Shown: one piece after another, positions 1-8,848 of the stretch
Numbering within the stretch: the first letter of the stretch is position 1
Layout of the letters: each line of letters begins with the position of its first letter
Assembly: GCA_002842095.1 (NCBI GenBank)
Contig: PHCB01000008.1
Span: 62,001-126,000 of the forward strand
Source: a candidate division BRC1 bacterium HGW-BRC1-1
GTDB lineage: Bacteria; Sumerlaeota; Sumerlaeia; Sumerlaeales; Sumerlaeaceae
DNA length: 64,000 bases
Direction of reading: 5' to 3'
Translations under genes and position numbers: made by a program
Notes under the pieces: generated by a model
Database searches by the model: none
What the model saw: only the letters and a program-made list of their open reading frames with translations
What the model was told of the DNA's origin: nothing

Positions 1-988
1 GCATTCGGATCGTGGAAAGCGGATCGCCGCCGGTGGGCTTCGCGCTGGCTTCTTTCTCGGTCTCACGGGTTGATCCGGCGTTCAGGAGAGGCTTCGGCAG
101 GGAATCCTGGGATGGAGCCTGGGCTACTACGATGAGACTTTTTTGTTCGCGAGCAGTGGTCGCCAGAGCCGCTGCGGGATTCTCCTGGGAGACTCCCTCA
201 AAGCGGGGCTTGTTTTGCTGGCTGATTATTTTGGGAGATGGCGTCTGGTTGGCGGTGGGGAAACGTTCACCACTGGCCGAGGCCACATAAAAATTCGCAT
301 CGGAGTTATTGGCGCCCAGATCTTTCTGAGTGCGCTTGACCGAGGCAATCACTTCCTCACGTTCAGCCGAGCGTCGGCGGGCCTCCACCTCGGCAAAGGT
401 GGGGGGCGGTGGTTGGGCTGAATTGATTGAGGGGGGCTTCGTGGCCGGTGCTTTGACTTCCGGCGCGGGAGTTTGGGCCGAAGCCACTGCGCGTTCAGGC
501 TCTCGGGTTATAGTGGGCGGAGGAACGTATTTAGCGAGAACGCCGTCGAGCTTGTTGGCCAGCGCGTTGGAACTCATAAACCCTGTGTTGCGGGTGATGA
601 TCTTTCCCTCGGGGGAGAGCGTCATGATGGTGGGAAGCCCGCTCACTTTATAGCTCGAAATCAGATCAGGGTTTTCATCGCTGTCCACATAAACGGGAAT
701 GAATTGTTCGAGACGCCCTTGAATGCCGGGGTCCGGAAAAGTTTGTTGCTCCATCTGTCGGCAACCGGGGCACCAGGAGGCTGAAAAATCGGCCAGTATG
801 GGTTTGCCCGTGCGTTGCGATTCAGCCATGGCGGCCCGTAAATCCTTGCCCCAGCCCGCTGGAGAAGCGGTTGAAGTCGACGGAGAGAACGCTAAGAGAG
901 AGATTAATAACGCTGTAACAGGCGCGAACCGGCAGGGGAATACGATCATTATCATGATCCGTGAACGGAAGATGCCTTTCAAAAGCAT
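1..988 (-). CDS. Secreted thioredoxin-like protein, C-terminus cut by window edge
   Basis: The reverse strand is open from the ATG to the left edge (329 codons, no stop), so the gene is partial. A hydrophobic signal segment (about residues 12-40) is followed by a thioredoxin fold with the redox motif WCPGCRQM, then a cis-Pro segment (SGLPTIMTLSPEGK). This is typical of DsbD-gamma/Thioredoxin_7 proteins that reduce or oxidise disulfides outside the cytoplasm. After about residue 140 the chain turns into a long Pro/Ala/Gln-rich, probably disordered tail. In-frame ATGs at 955 and 949 are alternative starts; no strong Shine-Dalgarno sequence decides between them. The plus-strand frames over this stretch lack domain character and are taken as shadows. 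Redox role is well supported, substrate unknown. Confidence 0.8.
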   Translation of the reverse strand, partial: MLLKGIFRSRIMIMIVFPCRFAPVTALLISLLAFSPSTSTASPAGWGKDLRAAMAESQRTGKPILADFSASWCPGCRQMEQQTFPDPGIQGRLEQFIPVYVDSDENPDLISSYKVSGLPTIMTLSPEGKIITRNTGFMSSNALANKLDGVLAKYVPPPTITREPERAVASAQTPAPEVKAPATKPPSINSAQPPPPTFAEVEARRRSAEREEVIASVKRTQKDLGANNSDANFYVASASGERFPTANQTPSPKIISQQNKPRFEGVSQENPAAALATTAREQKSLIVVAQAPSQDSLPKPLLNAGSTRETEKEASAKPTGGDPLSTIRM

Positions 989-1131
989 GATAAGTCTTTG
1001 CATTTCAAGCAAAACACGAGGGTTTGAAAGCTCGAAAGTCAAAAGGTTCCTGAGGAGGTAAAAGCATCCGGGGAAAAGATTTTGGCGGAGGGGAAAAAGA
1101 TGGGGAGAATCTGATCGGATGTTGGGCCCGG

Positions 1132-2256
1132 TCAATGGTTCCACACCTCGAATCCACCCCGTAGATTTCTTACGGGGTGCAGTCCGGCGTTGCGCAGGAT
1201 GGCGGCAGCCTGGGCGCTGGTGCGTCCGGTCTGGCAATAAACGCATGTCTCTGCAACTTTTTGAGAAGTCAGGGTTTCGAGCTGGTCATTGAGGTTATTG
1301 AACGGTATGTTCATCGCCCCGGGGATGTGGGAGGATGCGTATTCGCAAGCGCTTCTGAGATCTATCAGCAGAAAATCGGGGGGGAGATCTCCCGGGGAAC
1401 CGGCGAGTCTCGTGCGTAGCTCGGCCACCGAAATGTCATCGGGCCGTGCCTCCACTTGCTCGGCCGAGCAAAATTGATCGTAGTCGACAAGTCCTTCAAT
1501 GGTAGGCTGATCTCCGCACAGAGGGCACGACGGGTTGCGTTTAATGCGGATGGTACGCGTGGACATCTCCAGAGCATCGAAAAGGAGTAGTCTGCCTGCG
1601 AGAGACTGCCCAATTGACAGGACCAATTTGATGGCTTCGGTCGCTTGCAGTAGGCCAATCACTCCGGGAACGATGCCGAGGACACCGGCTTCGGCGCAGG
1701 TAGGCACCGCACCGGGAGGGGGAGGCTCGGGGAAAAGGCATCGGTAGCAGGGTCCGTGGTCGCGCCAGAAGACCGAGGCCTGGCCATCGAATTGCTGAAC
1801 GCTACCGAATACATTGGGCTTTCCCAGAAGGAAACAGGCATCGTTGGAAAGGTATCGGGTGGCGAAGTTGTCGGTCCCGTCGATGATGACGTCATACTCC
1901 TCCATTACTTCGAGGGCGTTGTCGGCGGTGAGTCGGACGGGGTAGGTGACAACCCTCACATCGGGGTTGAGGGCGTGGATGCGATCGCTGGCGCTTTCGG
2001 TTTTCAGGCGGCCAATGTCGGGTGTTGCATGGAGAATTTGACGTTGGAGATTGCTGAGTTCGACAATGTCGGGATCCACGATTCCAAGGGTGCCGACACC
2101 TGCTGCAGCCAGATAGGTGGCGGCTGGCGATCCTAGTCCACCGGCGCCGATGATAAGAATCCGCGACGCGAAGAGACGTTTCTGCCCTTCCTCTCCAATG
2201 GCAGGCATCAGCGCGTGCCGCGAGTAACGCTCAAGTTGGCTGGCTGAGAATTTCAT
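1132..2256 (-). CDS. moeB: MoeB/ThiF/MoeZ-type adenylyltransferase with C-terminal rhodanese domain
   Basis: This is an E1-like enzyme that adenylates the C-terminal glycine of a sulfur-carrier protein (MoaD/ThiS type). The fused rhodanese domain would then supply sulfur, as in MoeZ/MOCS3/Uba4. The nucleotide-binding motif GAGGLGS lies near residues 37-43, followed by the ELSNLQRQILH segment typical of the family. Two CxxC pairs (CYRC near 168, CPLC near 242) should bind zinc. The rhodanese domain occupies about 265-374, with candidate catalytic Cys341 in YCQTGRTS. It lies 47 bases downstream of the glycosyltransferase gene on the same strand. Whether it serves molybdopterin, thiamine or another pathway cannot be told, since no moaD or thiS neighbour is present. 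Confidence 0.9.
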   Translation of the reverse strand: MKFSASQLERYSRHALMPAIGEEGQKRLFASRILIIGAGGLGSPAATYLAAAGVGTLGIVDPDIVELSNLQRQILHATPDIGRLKTESASDRIHALNPDVRVVTYPVRLTADNALEVMEEYDVIIDGTDNFATRYLSNDACFLLGKPNVFGSVQQFDGQASVFWRDHGPCYRCLFPEPPPPGAVPTCAEAGVLGIVPGVIGLLQATEAIKLVLSIGQSLAGRLLLFDALEMSTRTIRIKRNPSCPLCGDQPTIEGLVDYDQFCSAEQVEARPDDISVAELRTRLAGSPGDLPPDFLLIDLRSACEYASSHIPGAMNIPFNNLNDQLETLTSQKVAETCVYCQTGRTSAQAAAILRNAGLHPVRNLRGGFEVWNH

Positions 2257-2303
2257 GGGAAAGGATTAAGTCGCTTTCGGTCGATGGGGATCGGATCGCA
2301 AGG

Positions 2304-3011
2304 TCAGCGTATGCCCAACCTCAACTTCAGCATGTACAGAAGACTCTTCATCATGATGCTGCGATTGAAGGTTGAGGTTCCGGCGCGGCGTTCCTCGAAG
2401 AGTATCGGACGCTCGGTCATGGTTAAATTTGCGCGGCGCGCCTCCCACAGAACCTCCTGAACGATTTCGGGGCCGCGAGCGGTCATCTTTTCCCATGGGA
2501 TGGTGGTGAGCGCGCGTCGGCTGAAGACGCGGAAACCGCTGGTGGCATCGCGGACAGGGAGGCCAAGCATGAGGCGGATATAGGTGTTTGCCATAAGCGT
2601 GATGATTTTGCGCGAGGGTGGGCGGCCCTGCTCGCCACCGCCTTCCACGAGGCGGGACCCGATGACGATGTCAGCCTGTTCCTCGCGCACGGGCTGGACG
2701 AGAGACGGAATGAAGCGGGGTGCGTGGGAAAAATCGGCGTCCATCTCGATGACTGCATCGGCGCCGTTATCGCGCGCCCAGCGAAATGCGGCAAGACCGG
2801 CGGTGCCTCGACCCCGTTCGTTGGTGCGGTGGATAATATGGATGCGGGAATTTTGAGCGGCCGCATCGCCTACAATTTTGTATGTCCCATCAGGGGAATT
2901 GTCGTCGACCACCAGAATTTCGTAGTCGGGCCCGATGGCGAGGATTTCCGCCATCAGTAATTCGATGTTGTCGGCTTCGTTGTATGTTGGTAGGGTAGCG
3001 ATGATCTTCAT
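2304..3011 (-). CDS. GT2 glycosyltransferase, polyprenol-phosphate mannose/glucose synthase-like
   Basis: A 235-residue single-domain GT2 enzyme of DPM1 type, expected to transfer a hexose from a nucleotide sugar to polyprenyl phosphate at the inner membrane face. It starts MKIIATLPTYNE, has VVDDNSPDGT as the nucleotide-sugar motif, EMDADFSHAP as the DXD-like metal motif and a GSRLVEGG segment, all characteristic of the family. No transmembrane tail follows, as in the short soluble class. The reading frame extends upstream to 3107, but this start matches family length and avoids running through the opposite-strand protease start. The two start codons then lie only 31 bases apart in divergent orientation. 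Donor sugar is unknown. Confidence 0.88.
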   Translation of the reverse strand: MKIIATLPTYNEADNIELLMAEILAIGPDYEILVVDDNSPDGTYKIVGDAAAQNSRIHIIHRTNERGRGTAGLAAFRWARDNGADAVIEMDADFSHAPRFIPSLVQPVREEQADIVIGSRLVEGGGEQGRPPSRKIITLMANTYIRLMLGLPVRDATSGFRVFSRRALTTIPWEKMTARGPEIVQEVLWEARRANLTMTERPILFEERRAGTSTFNRSIMMKSLLYMLKLRLGIR

Positions 3012-3042
3012 GAGCGAAGCCATCATTGGGAGAGTAGCGACC

Positions 3043-5619
3043 ATGAGTGCAACAGTGTTGTTTGGCAGAGTACGCCTGATCGTAATTCTCAGCGCATGGG
3101 CGTTCATCGCTCCCAGCGTTGTCCTGGCCGGTTACGGGGAGAACGACCTGATTGTGAAGTTCAAACCGGGGATAAGCCAGCGACGGGCGAGGGCGGCCCT
3201 GATTTCGCGCAATGTGTTGGTCCGGGGTGGCGTTGGGATGGAGAGGGTTTTGGTGGTGGAGGGAGGCGCGAATCCTCAGAGTCTGGCGCAGCGACTGGCC
3301 ACGGATTCGAGCATCGAGTCGGTGGAACGAAACCGCCGGATCTTTCTGGCGGACACCACACCCAACGATCCCAATTTTCCAAACCAATGGCAGCTGAAAA
3401 ATACCGGTCAAACGGGAGGGGTTGTCGATGCTGACATTGATGCTCCCGAGGCCTGGGACCTGACCACCGGAAGCGCGACCGTGGTGCTGGCGGTGGTTGA
3501 CACGGGATTATGGCGGGGCCACCCGGAAATTGAACCGCGCGTATGGAATAACCTTGGCGAGATTCCGGCGAATGGACTCGACGATGATTCCAACGGGTTT
3601 GTGGACGATGTGGAGGGATGGGATTTTTCCTCGAACACCAACGACATCGCCACAACCTCGGGCCACGGAACGGCGGTGGCGGGGATCGCCGGGGGAATGA
3701 CGAACAATGGGTTGGGGACAGCCGGTGTTGATTGGAATTGTCGATTGATGATGGTGAAGATTTTCTCCGACACCGGTTTTGCCACCACCGCCGATGCGGT
3801 TGCGGGTGTGGTGTATGCGGTGGATAACGGCGCCCGCGTGATCAACGCCAGTTGGGGATCGCCGGGGTATTCGCCGCTTCTCGCCGACATGGCGGAATAC
3901 GCCCGCGCTCGGGGGGCGTTGATTGTTGCGGCATCTGGCAATTACTCATTCAATGGCGACGAGCATCCGTTTTTTCCGGCAGCCCTCGACGAGCCGGGAG
4001 TGCTGTCTGTGGGGGGAACGAACGCGTCTGACGGATGGGTCTACAATTATGGGGCATCCACGGTGGATGTTTCGGCGCCTGGTTACTTGACGTATATCAT
4101 GTACGCGAACAACTTCTACGGTGCAGCGAACGGAACGTCCTTCGCGGCCCCGCTGGCGGCCGGCACCGCTTCGCTGATGCTGGCTTTGGATCCGGCGCTG
4201 ACGCCCATGCAACTTAAATGGCGCATCATGGCGGGGGCGGATTCGGTTCGGGCACTGGATGCGCGCAGTCGGACTTCGGGAAGGTTAAACGCCTTTGGCG
4301 CGTTAAGTCTGGATGACGCGACATCGCCGTCGGCCATCGGAAATCTCGGCGTGGTGCGCGCAGCCAGCAACGGTGCTCTGTTGAGTTTTACTGCCCCCGG
4401 AAATGATGGAGCAGCGGGGCGTGCCCGGTTTTATGACGCCCGCGTAACCAGCGGGCCGCTGAACTCGGCGACGTTCGATCAGCTCCCGGAAGTTGACATT
4501 CACCTGGAGCCGCAACCCTCGGGGAGCGTGCAGGAGTTTTTCGTCAATTCTCTCGAACCGGGCACGACCTATCGCGCAGCGTTGCGTGCGGTGGATGAGG
4601 CCGGAAATACGGGCGACATTTCCAATGTGGTCACATTCGTGACCAGCGAACCGACGACGGTCTTTTCGGATGCTTGTGAAACTACGCATCCCACGTGGAC
4701 AGCTAATGGTTTCACGCTGGCTTATGGTCCGGGCTATACGGGGGACTATTGCTGGCAGGATTCACCGATGGAAACTTACGCGGCGGGCACAACTGCCACC
4801 CTGACCAGCGGCGAGATTTCGATGGCGGGGCTTACCCGACCCCGTCTCCATTATCGTTTGGAGTATTACTTTCCATCGCGGTTCGATCAGGCCGATCGGT
4901 TTGAGGTGGGTGTGTCCGTTGATGGGGGAGCGTCCTGGGTGCCGGTGCGACGTCATGGTGCGACGGTGTCGCCTTATCGTTTGATGACTGTCGACCTGGA
5001 TGATTTCGCCACGGCACCGTCAGTGCGCGTGCAGTTCATGGTAGTCGCAGATGCAGATTCTCAAGTGGACGATGGCGTTTATCTCGATGATATTCGCATC
5101 AGTGATGCGGGCGATTTGGTTCCGGAAGTACGGGAACATATTCTTGAACCGGTGGATTTTTTCGGACTACCAGCATTTGCGGACGTACGCCCGCTGGGGT
5201 CATGGCAGGAAGTCACCGCGTTTAGGTCTCGCGCTGTGGGTGTGGATGGACGGGCGGCCCTGCGGACTGCCGGCGGCACGAACGCTTCCGTTGCTTATGT
5301 TCCGCTGATCACGACGCCAGGGATTTATGAAGTTTCAGTGACCCATGGAATTGGGCCATCATCGCCTGCCACCGAATGGCGCGTGACCTCCACCACTGGA
5401 ACAGCTGTCATGGCCATCAATCAGACGGCGTCCCCCCATGAGTGGATTCCGTTGGGACGCTATGCCTTCACCCTTGGGCGTGGTTCGCTGAATGGCTCGG
5501 TTCTATTGAACGCGCTCGGCTCTGCCGTAGGAGACGTTTCGGCGGATGCGGTTCGTTTCCGACTGGTGGAGCCGGACTTTACAGCTTCCATCAACCAGTG
5601 GAAGGAATATGAGAATTGA
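3043..5619 (+). CDS. Secreted S8 subtilisin-family protease with FnIII-like and golvesin-like tail
   Basis: An 858-residue exported serine protease. The start has a GGGAGAG ribosome site 8 bases upstream and gives a clean signal peptide ending near VVLAGYG; longer in-frame starts exist. After an I9-like propeptide, the peptidase domain carries the triad Asp153 (VVDTG), His208 (GHGTAVAGI) and Ser366 (NGTSFAAP). Downstream lie a fibronectin-III-like segment (roughly 430-530), a jelly-roll-like middle part and a C-terminal region resembling the golvesin C-terminal domain (VSADAVRF), probably for surface or substrate binding. A role in extracellular protein degradation is inferred. It is divergent from the GT2 gene and followed closely by a membrane TPR gene. 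Confidence 0.93.
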   Translation: MSATVLFGRVRLIVILSAWAFIAPSVVLAGYGENDLIVKFKPGISQRRARAALISRNVLVRGGVGMERVLVVEGGANPQSLAQRLATDSSIESVERNRRIFLADTTPNDPNFPNQWQLKNTGQTGGVVDADIDAPEAWDLTTGSATVVLAVVDTGLWRGHPEIEPRVWNNLGEIPANGLDDDSNGFVDDVEGWDFSSNTNDIATTSGHGTAVAGIAGGMTNNGLGTAGVDWNCRLMMVKIFSDTGFATTADAVAGVVYAVDNGARVINASWGSPGYSPLLADMAEYARARGALIVAASGNYSFNGDEHPFFPAALDEPGVLSVGGTNASDGWVYNYGASTVDVSAPGYLTYIMYANNFYGAANGTSFAAPLAAGTASLMLALDPALTPMQLKWRIMAGADSVRALDARSRTSGRLNAFGALSLDDATSPSAIGNLGVVRAASNGALLSFTAPGNDGAAGRARFYDARVTSGPLNSATFDQLPEVDIHLEPQPSGSVQEFFVNSLEPGTTYRAALRAVDEAGNTGDISNVVTFVTSEPTTVFSDACETTHPTWTANGFTLAYGPGYTGDYCWQDSPMETYAAGTTATLTSGEISMAGLTRPRLHYRLEYYFPSRFDQADRFEVGVSVDGGASWVPVRRHGATVSPYRLMTVDLDDFATAPSVRVQFMVVADADSQVDDGVYLDDIRISDAGDLVPEVREHILEPVDFFGLPAFADVRPLGSWQEVTAFRSRAVGVDGRAALRTAGGTNASVAYVPLITTPGIYEVSVTHGIGPSSPATEWRVTSTTGTAVMAINQTASPHEWIPLGRYAFTLGRGSLNGSVLLNALGSAVGDVSADAVRFRLVEPDFTASINQWKEYEN

Positions 5620-5685
5620 TCTTTGTGAGAAAAACTTCTTGCTCCGGCATGAGCTTCCGCAAACTTAGCAACAACGGAAAACCCT

Positions 5686-6618
5686 ATGACAAACCCTCAA
5701 CCTGAAAATACCCCCCCTTCACCCACCGCAGGCTCGAACCTTCTGGATTCACTGCGCCTGAAACAAAAAACCGCCGGCGACATTATCCCAGCCTGGGTTT
5801 TAGCTGTGACTTTTGGAATCGTATGGCTGGGAATCATTTGGTTAATGTTCCCGCCATTTCCGCGTGAGTTCACCCGTTTCATGTCTCTTTATCATCAGAC
5901 CCGCGGTCATTATGCTCAGGCCGTGCCCTATCTGGAGCGCATGCTGCGGGATGACCTGAGCAGCGAACAGAAGAAGCAGGGTCTGGCCACGACCTATAGC
6001 GAACTGGGCAATTCCTGGCGTTCGTTGGGAGACGACGATAAGGCGATCGATTATTTCACGCAAGCCCAGGCGAGTATTCCGTTGATCCCGAAAGATGACG
6101 AGGGGCGCCCCATGGCCGTTGTGGATTTCAACACCGCCATTGGATCATCCTACATGAACAAGGGCGACATGGAAAAGGCGGAAGAGTATTTCCGCAAGGG
6201 GTTGGTGTTCGATAAGCTTGATCGACAGGCGAATTTCTTAATGGGCGAGGTCGAATTCAAGAAGGGGAAACTCGCCGCTGCCAGTGAGCATTTTAAGATG
6301 GTGGCCAACGTGCCCGGTTATAAGGACAAGGTTCAGGAATACCTGTTGAAGATTGAACAAGGCTTGTTTGCGAATGTGGACAAGGAACCCGTTCCCGAGA
6401 TTTCCGCTCAACTGCGTCCCGGCGTCGTGCAGGCAGCGGCCGGCTGGCAGGGCGCTGCAGATGTCGCAACCACGGCCTCGAGTTCTACGCCTCCGGCTAT
6501 TTTGGGAACTCGCACGGTTGCGGGCGCGAGTAATGCGGCCACGGTTACTCTGAATCAGGCCCGGGCGGTAGGGACCACCACCGCTACAGCCTCCACCACC
6601 ATCCCCACTTCCAAATAA
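5686..6618 (+). CDS. Membrane-anchored TPR protein
   Basis: A 310-residue protein with a Pro-rich cytoplasmic N-terminus, one transmembrane helix (about 36-56) and four or so tetratricopeptide repeats (about 65-225). Examples are the segments around YSELGNSWRSLGDDDKAIDYF and SYMNKGDMEKAEEYFRKGL. The C-terminal 80 residues are Ala/Thr-rich and low complexity. TPR arrays mediate protein-protein contacts, but no partner is evident. The stop codon sits 5 bases before the inverted repeat that serves as terminator of the opposite-strand RNase P RNA gene. No specific function can be assigned. Confidence 0.85.
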   Translation: MTNPQPENTPPSPTAGSNLLDSLRLKQKTAGDIIPAWVLAVTFGIVWLGIIWLMFPPFPREFTRFMSLYHQTRGHYAQAVPYLERMLRDDLSSEQKKQGLATTYSELGNSWRSLGDDDKAIDYFTQAQASIPLIPKDDEGRPMAVVDFNTAIGSSYMNKGDMEKAEEYFRKGLVFDKLDRQANFLMGEVEFKKGKLAAASEHFKMVANVPGYKDKVQEYLLKIEQGLFANVDKEPVPEISAQLRPGVVQAAAGWQGAADVATTASSSTPPAILGTRTVAGASNAATVTLNQARAVGTTTATASTTIPTSK

Positions 6619-6652
6619 ATAAGGCGCCGGACAGCCAAAGCCGTCCGACGCC
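6619..6652 (-). terminator. Intrinsic terminator of rnpB
   Basis: A near-perfect 13-bp stem (6623-6652) with a TTTG loop is followed on the minus strand by TTATTTATTT. It lies directly downstream of the RNase P RNA 3' end. On the plus strand no T-tract follows, so it mainly serves rnpB. Confidence 0.8.
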
Positions 6653-6654
6653 GA

Positions 6655-7087
<433 letters not shown>

Positions 7088-7203
7088 ATTCGCCATCCTT
7101 TGCAACAACGTGCCAAAAGACTATTACCTTGGGTGGTCAGAATTATGAACGGGGCTGTGTGGGAAAAGGGGGATTTATGCCAGGCCTTCACCCCGCGACC
7201 TGA

Positions 7204-7677
7204 CTATCGGGGGCGTTTCGCTTGTGCGAGAATCGCACGCCATTCATCGGCAGTGACCGGTTGGACGCTGAGGCGGCTGCGCTGAAGCAGCACCATGTCT
7301 TGAAGAGCAGGAACCTCGCGCAATTCAGAAAGGGGGAGGGGCCGCGGCAGTTCTTCCTGCGCCTGAATGTCCACCATGTACCAGGTCGGGTCGTCGGGTG
7401 AACTCTTTGGATCGAAATGATCGGCGGCCGGGACGAAGGCAGTGTGATCGGGGTAACCTGCGCGAACGACCTGGGCCAGCCCCGCAATATGCGGCGATGG
7501 CCCACCGGAGTGATAGTAAAGAACCTGGTCGCCAACCTTGATTTCATCGCGCAGGAAATTGCGGGCCTGATAATTTCGCACCCCATCCCAGTATGTCGTG
7601 CGGTCGGGGGCTTGCATCAGGTCTGTGAATGAGAAGCAGTCGGGCTCGCTTTTCAGGAGCCAATATTTTTTAGCCAT
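7204..7677 (-). CDS. EVE domain protein (thymocyte nuclear protein 1-like)
   Basis: A 157-residue single-domain protein starting AKKYWLLKSEPDCFSF, with WDGVRNYQARNFLRDE and KVGDQVLYYHSG. This is the classic EVE-domain pattern (PUA-like fold). EVE domains bind modified bases or RNA, and the free-standing form is a widespread cytosolic protein of uncertain role. It is transcribed divergently from the GNAT gene and lies upstream of rnpB on the same strand, separated by about 115 bases that may hold the rnpB promoter. Length and end-to-end match to the family are normal. Confidence 0.92.
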   Translation of the reverse strand: MAKKYWLLKSEPDCFSFTDLMQAPDRTTYWDGVRNYQARNFLRDEIKVGDQVLYYHSGGPSPHIAGLAQVVRAGYPDHTAFVPAADHFDPKSSPDDPTWYMVDIQAQEELPRPLPLSELREVPALQDMVLLQRSRLSVQPVTADEWRAILAQAKRPR

Positions 7678-7751
7678 AGCTCCACCATACCGTTCGGATT
7701 ACACCTCAAATGCAATTGAAAGGATTCACGAAACGTGGAAGACCCCTTGGT

Positions 7752-8255
7752 ATGAACGATGACTATGTGGTCGAGTCCATTGATTGGAAGGGGAGCGACG
7801 GTGACCTGGCGCGGGAGATACGCGTGGAGGTATTCGTGCTCGAACAGGGTGTTCCCCTGAGCGAAGAACTGGATGAGACGGACCCGGTCGCCCATCATGT
7901 TTTAGCCTTCGACGCGGCACGAAACCCTTGCGGTACCGCCCGGCTTTTTCCGGACGCCTCGGATGGCACAATGGCTCATATCGGGCGCATGGCGGTTGTC
8001 GGGCGTGCTCGCGGGAATGGGTGCGGGCGGGCAATTATGTCGGCGCTTATGGCAGAGGCCCGCCAGCGGGGTTTCCTGCGCGTGGAGCTTTCTGCCCAGA
8101 TCCATGCCATTGGCTTTTACGCGCGGTTTGGGTTTGTGGTCGTCAGCGGTGAGTATCTCGATTGCGACATTCCACACCGGACAATGCAGGCATCGTTAAG
8201 TCATGGCTTGGCGGGATCTACAACGGTGGAAGACGTCTCGGTTCCGTCGGGATAA
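7752..8255 (+). CDS. GNAT N-acetyltransferase (YjcF/ElaA-like)
   Basis: A 167-residue acetyl-CoA-dependent acyltransferase. The segment REIRVEVFVLEQGVPLSEE and the acetyl-CoA loop RARGNGCGRAIM identify the small YjcF/ElaA-like GNAT class, whose substrates are mostly unknown. The chosen ATG follows GGAAG at about 11 bases; an in-frame ATG at 7710 would add 14 residues without domain content. Its last 55 bases overlap, tail to tail, the 3' end of the lipoprotein gene on the other strand. Confidence 0.85.
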   Translation: MNDDYVVESIDWKGSDGDLAREIRVEVFVLEQGVPLSEELDETDPVAHHVLAFDAARNPCGTARLFPDASDGTMAHIGRMAVVGRARGNGCGRAIMSALMAEARQRGFLRVELSAQIHAIGFYARFGFVVVSGEYLDCDIPHRTMQASLSHGLAGSTTVEDVSVPSG

Positions 8256-8779
8256 GACAGCGGGATTTTTTCGAATACTACATCGTCGATAGTCAGCTTG
8301 TCCAAAACGCCCTTGAACTCTTTAACCCCCACCAATTGGGGGGTACGAATTTCGAATTGCGATGCGTCACCGGCGGTTTCGCCGGACAGAAAACTTTCCT
8401 TGGCTTGAAGGGTGAGGCTGGTGTCTCCCGCCTCCAGCGCCAATTCCAGCAAGATGGTGGGTTGCTGGACGCGCACGGCGTCCCGCGCGTATTTGTCCAA
8501 CACAAACAGGGTGAGGATCCCGGAAGTTTCCTCGGCCAGTAGTTCCACATGGGCGGTGTGCATCTTATCCAGCGGAGTTAAAGCTCCCTCATGGGGGGCC
8601 TCATGGGCGGAGATGAAAGTCTTGGGATTTCCTTTATTGGCCGACGATGCGGAGCTGTCCTTGTCAGGATTTTTTGCGTCCGGGGTGGGTGATTTCCCGC
8701 AGCCCGTGATGAGCAAAACCGATAAGGCCAAAAATAAAACCCACCCTGTGCACTCACCAAATTGTCGTTTTCCAGTCAT
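8201..8779 (-). CDS. Lipoprotein of unknown function
   Basis: A 192-residue protein with a signal sequence and lipobox LITGC (Cys near residue 27), so it is expected to be lipidated and membrane-attached. A Ser/Asp/Lys-rich linker follows, then a mixed alpha/beta domain with two long amphipathic strands (HVELLAEETSGILTLFVLD). The pattern resembles periplasmic domains annotated only as hypothetical. The ribosome site GGAGGA is 8 bases before the ATG. It overlaps the GNAT gene by 55 bases in convergent orientation. No family could be assigned. Confidence 0.8.
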   Translation of the reverse strand: MTGKRQFGECTGWVLFLALSVLLITGCGKSPTPDAKNPDKDSSASSANKGNPKTFISAHEAPHEGALTPLDKMHTAHVELLAEETSGILTLFVLDKYARDAVRVQQPTILLELALEAGDTSLTLQAKESFLSGETAGDASQFEIRTPQLVGVKEFKGVLDKLTIDDVVFEKIPLSYPDGTETSSTVVDPAKP

Positions 8780-8848
8780 CGCATCGTCCTCCGTTTAGGG
8801 TGTGTTACACTTGCGATGGATCAACCATCGCCTCTTTAAGGAGAAGTG

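Noticed and set aside
12..1061. Overlapping plus-strand frames at the left edge
   Set aside because: The minus strand is open throughout and encodes a thioredoxin domain; the plus frames are short and featureless.
7099..7118. Sigma-54-like TTGGCACG...TTGCA upstream of rnpB
   Set aside because: The GG and GC elements are 9 bases apart where 10 are required, and rnpB is normally housekeeping.
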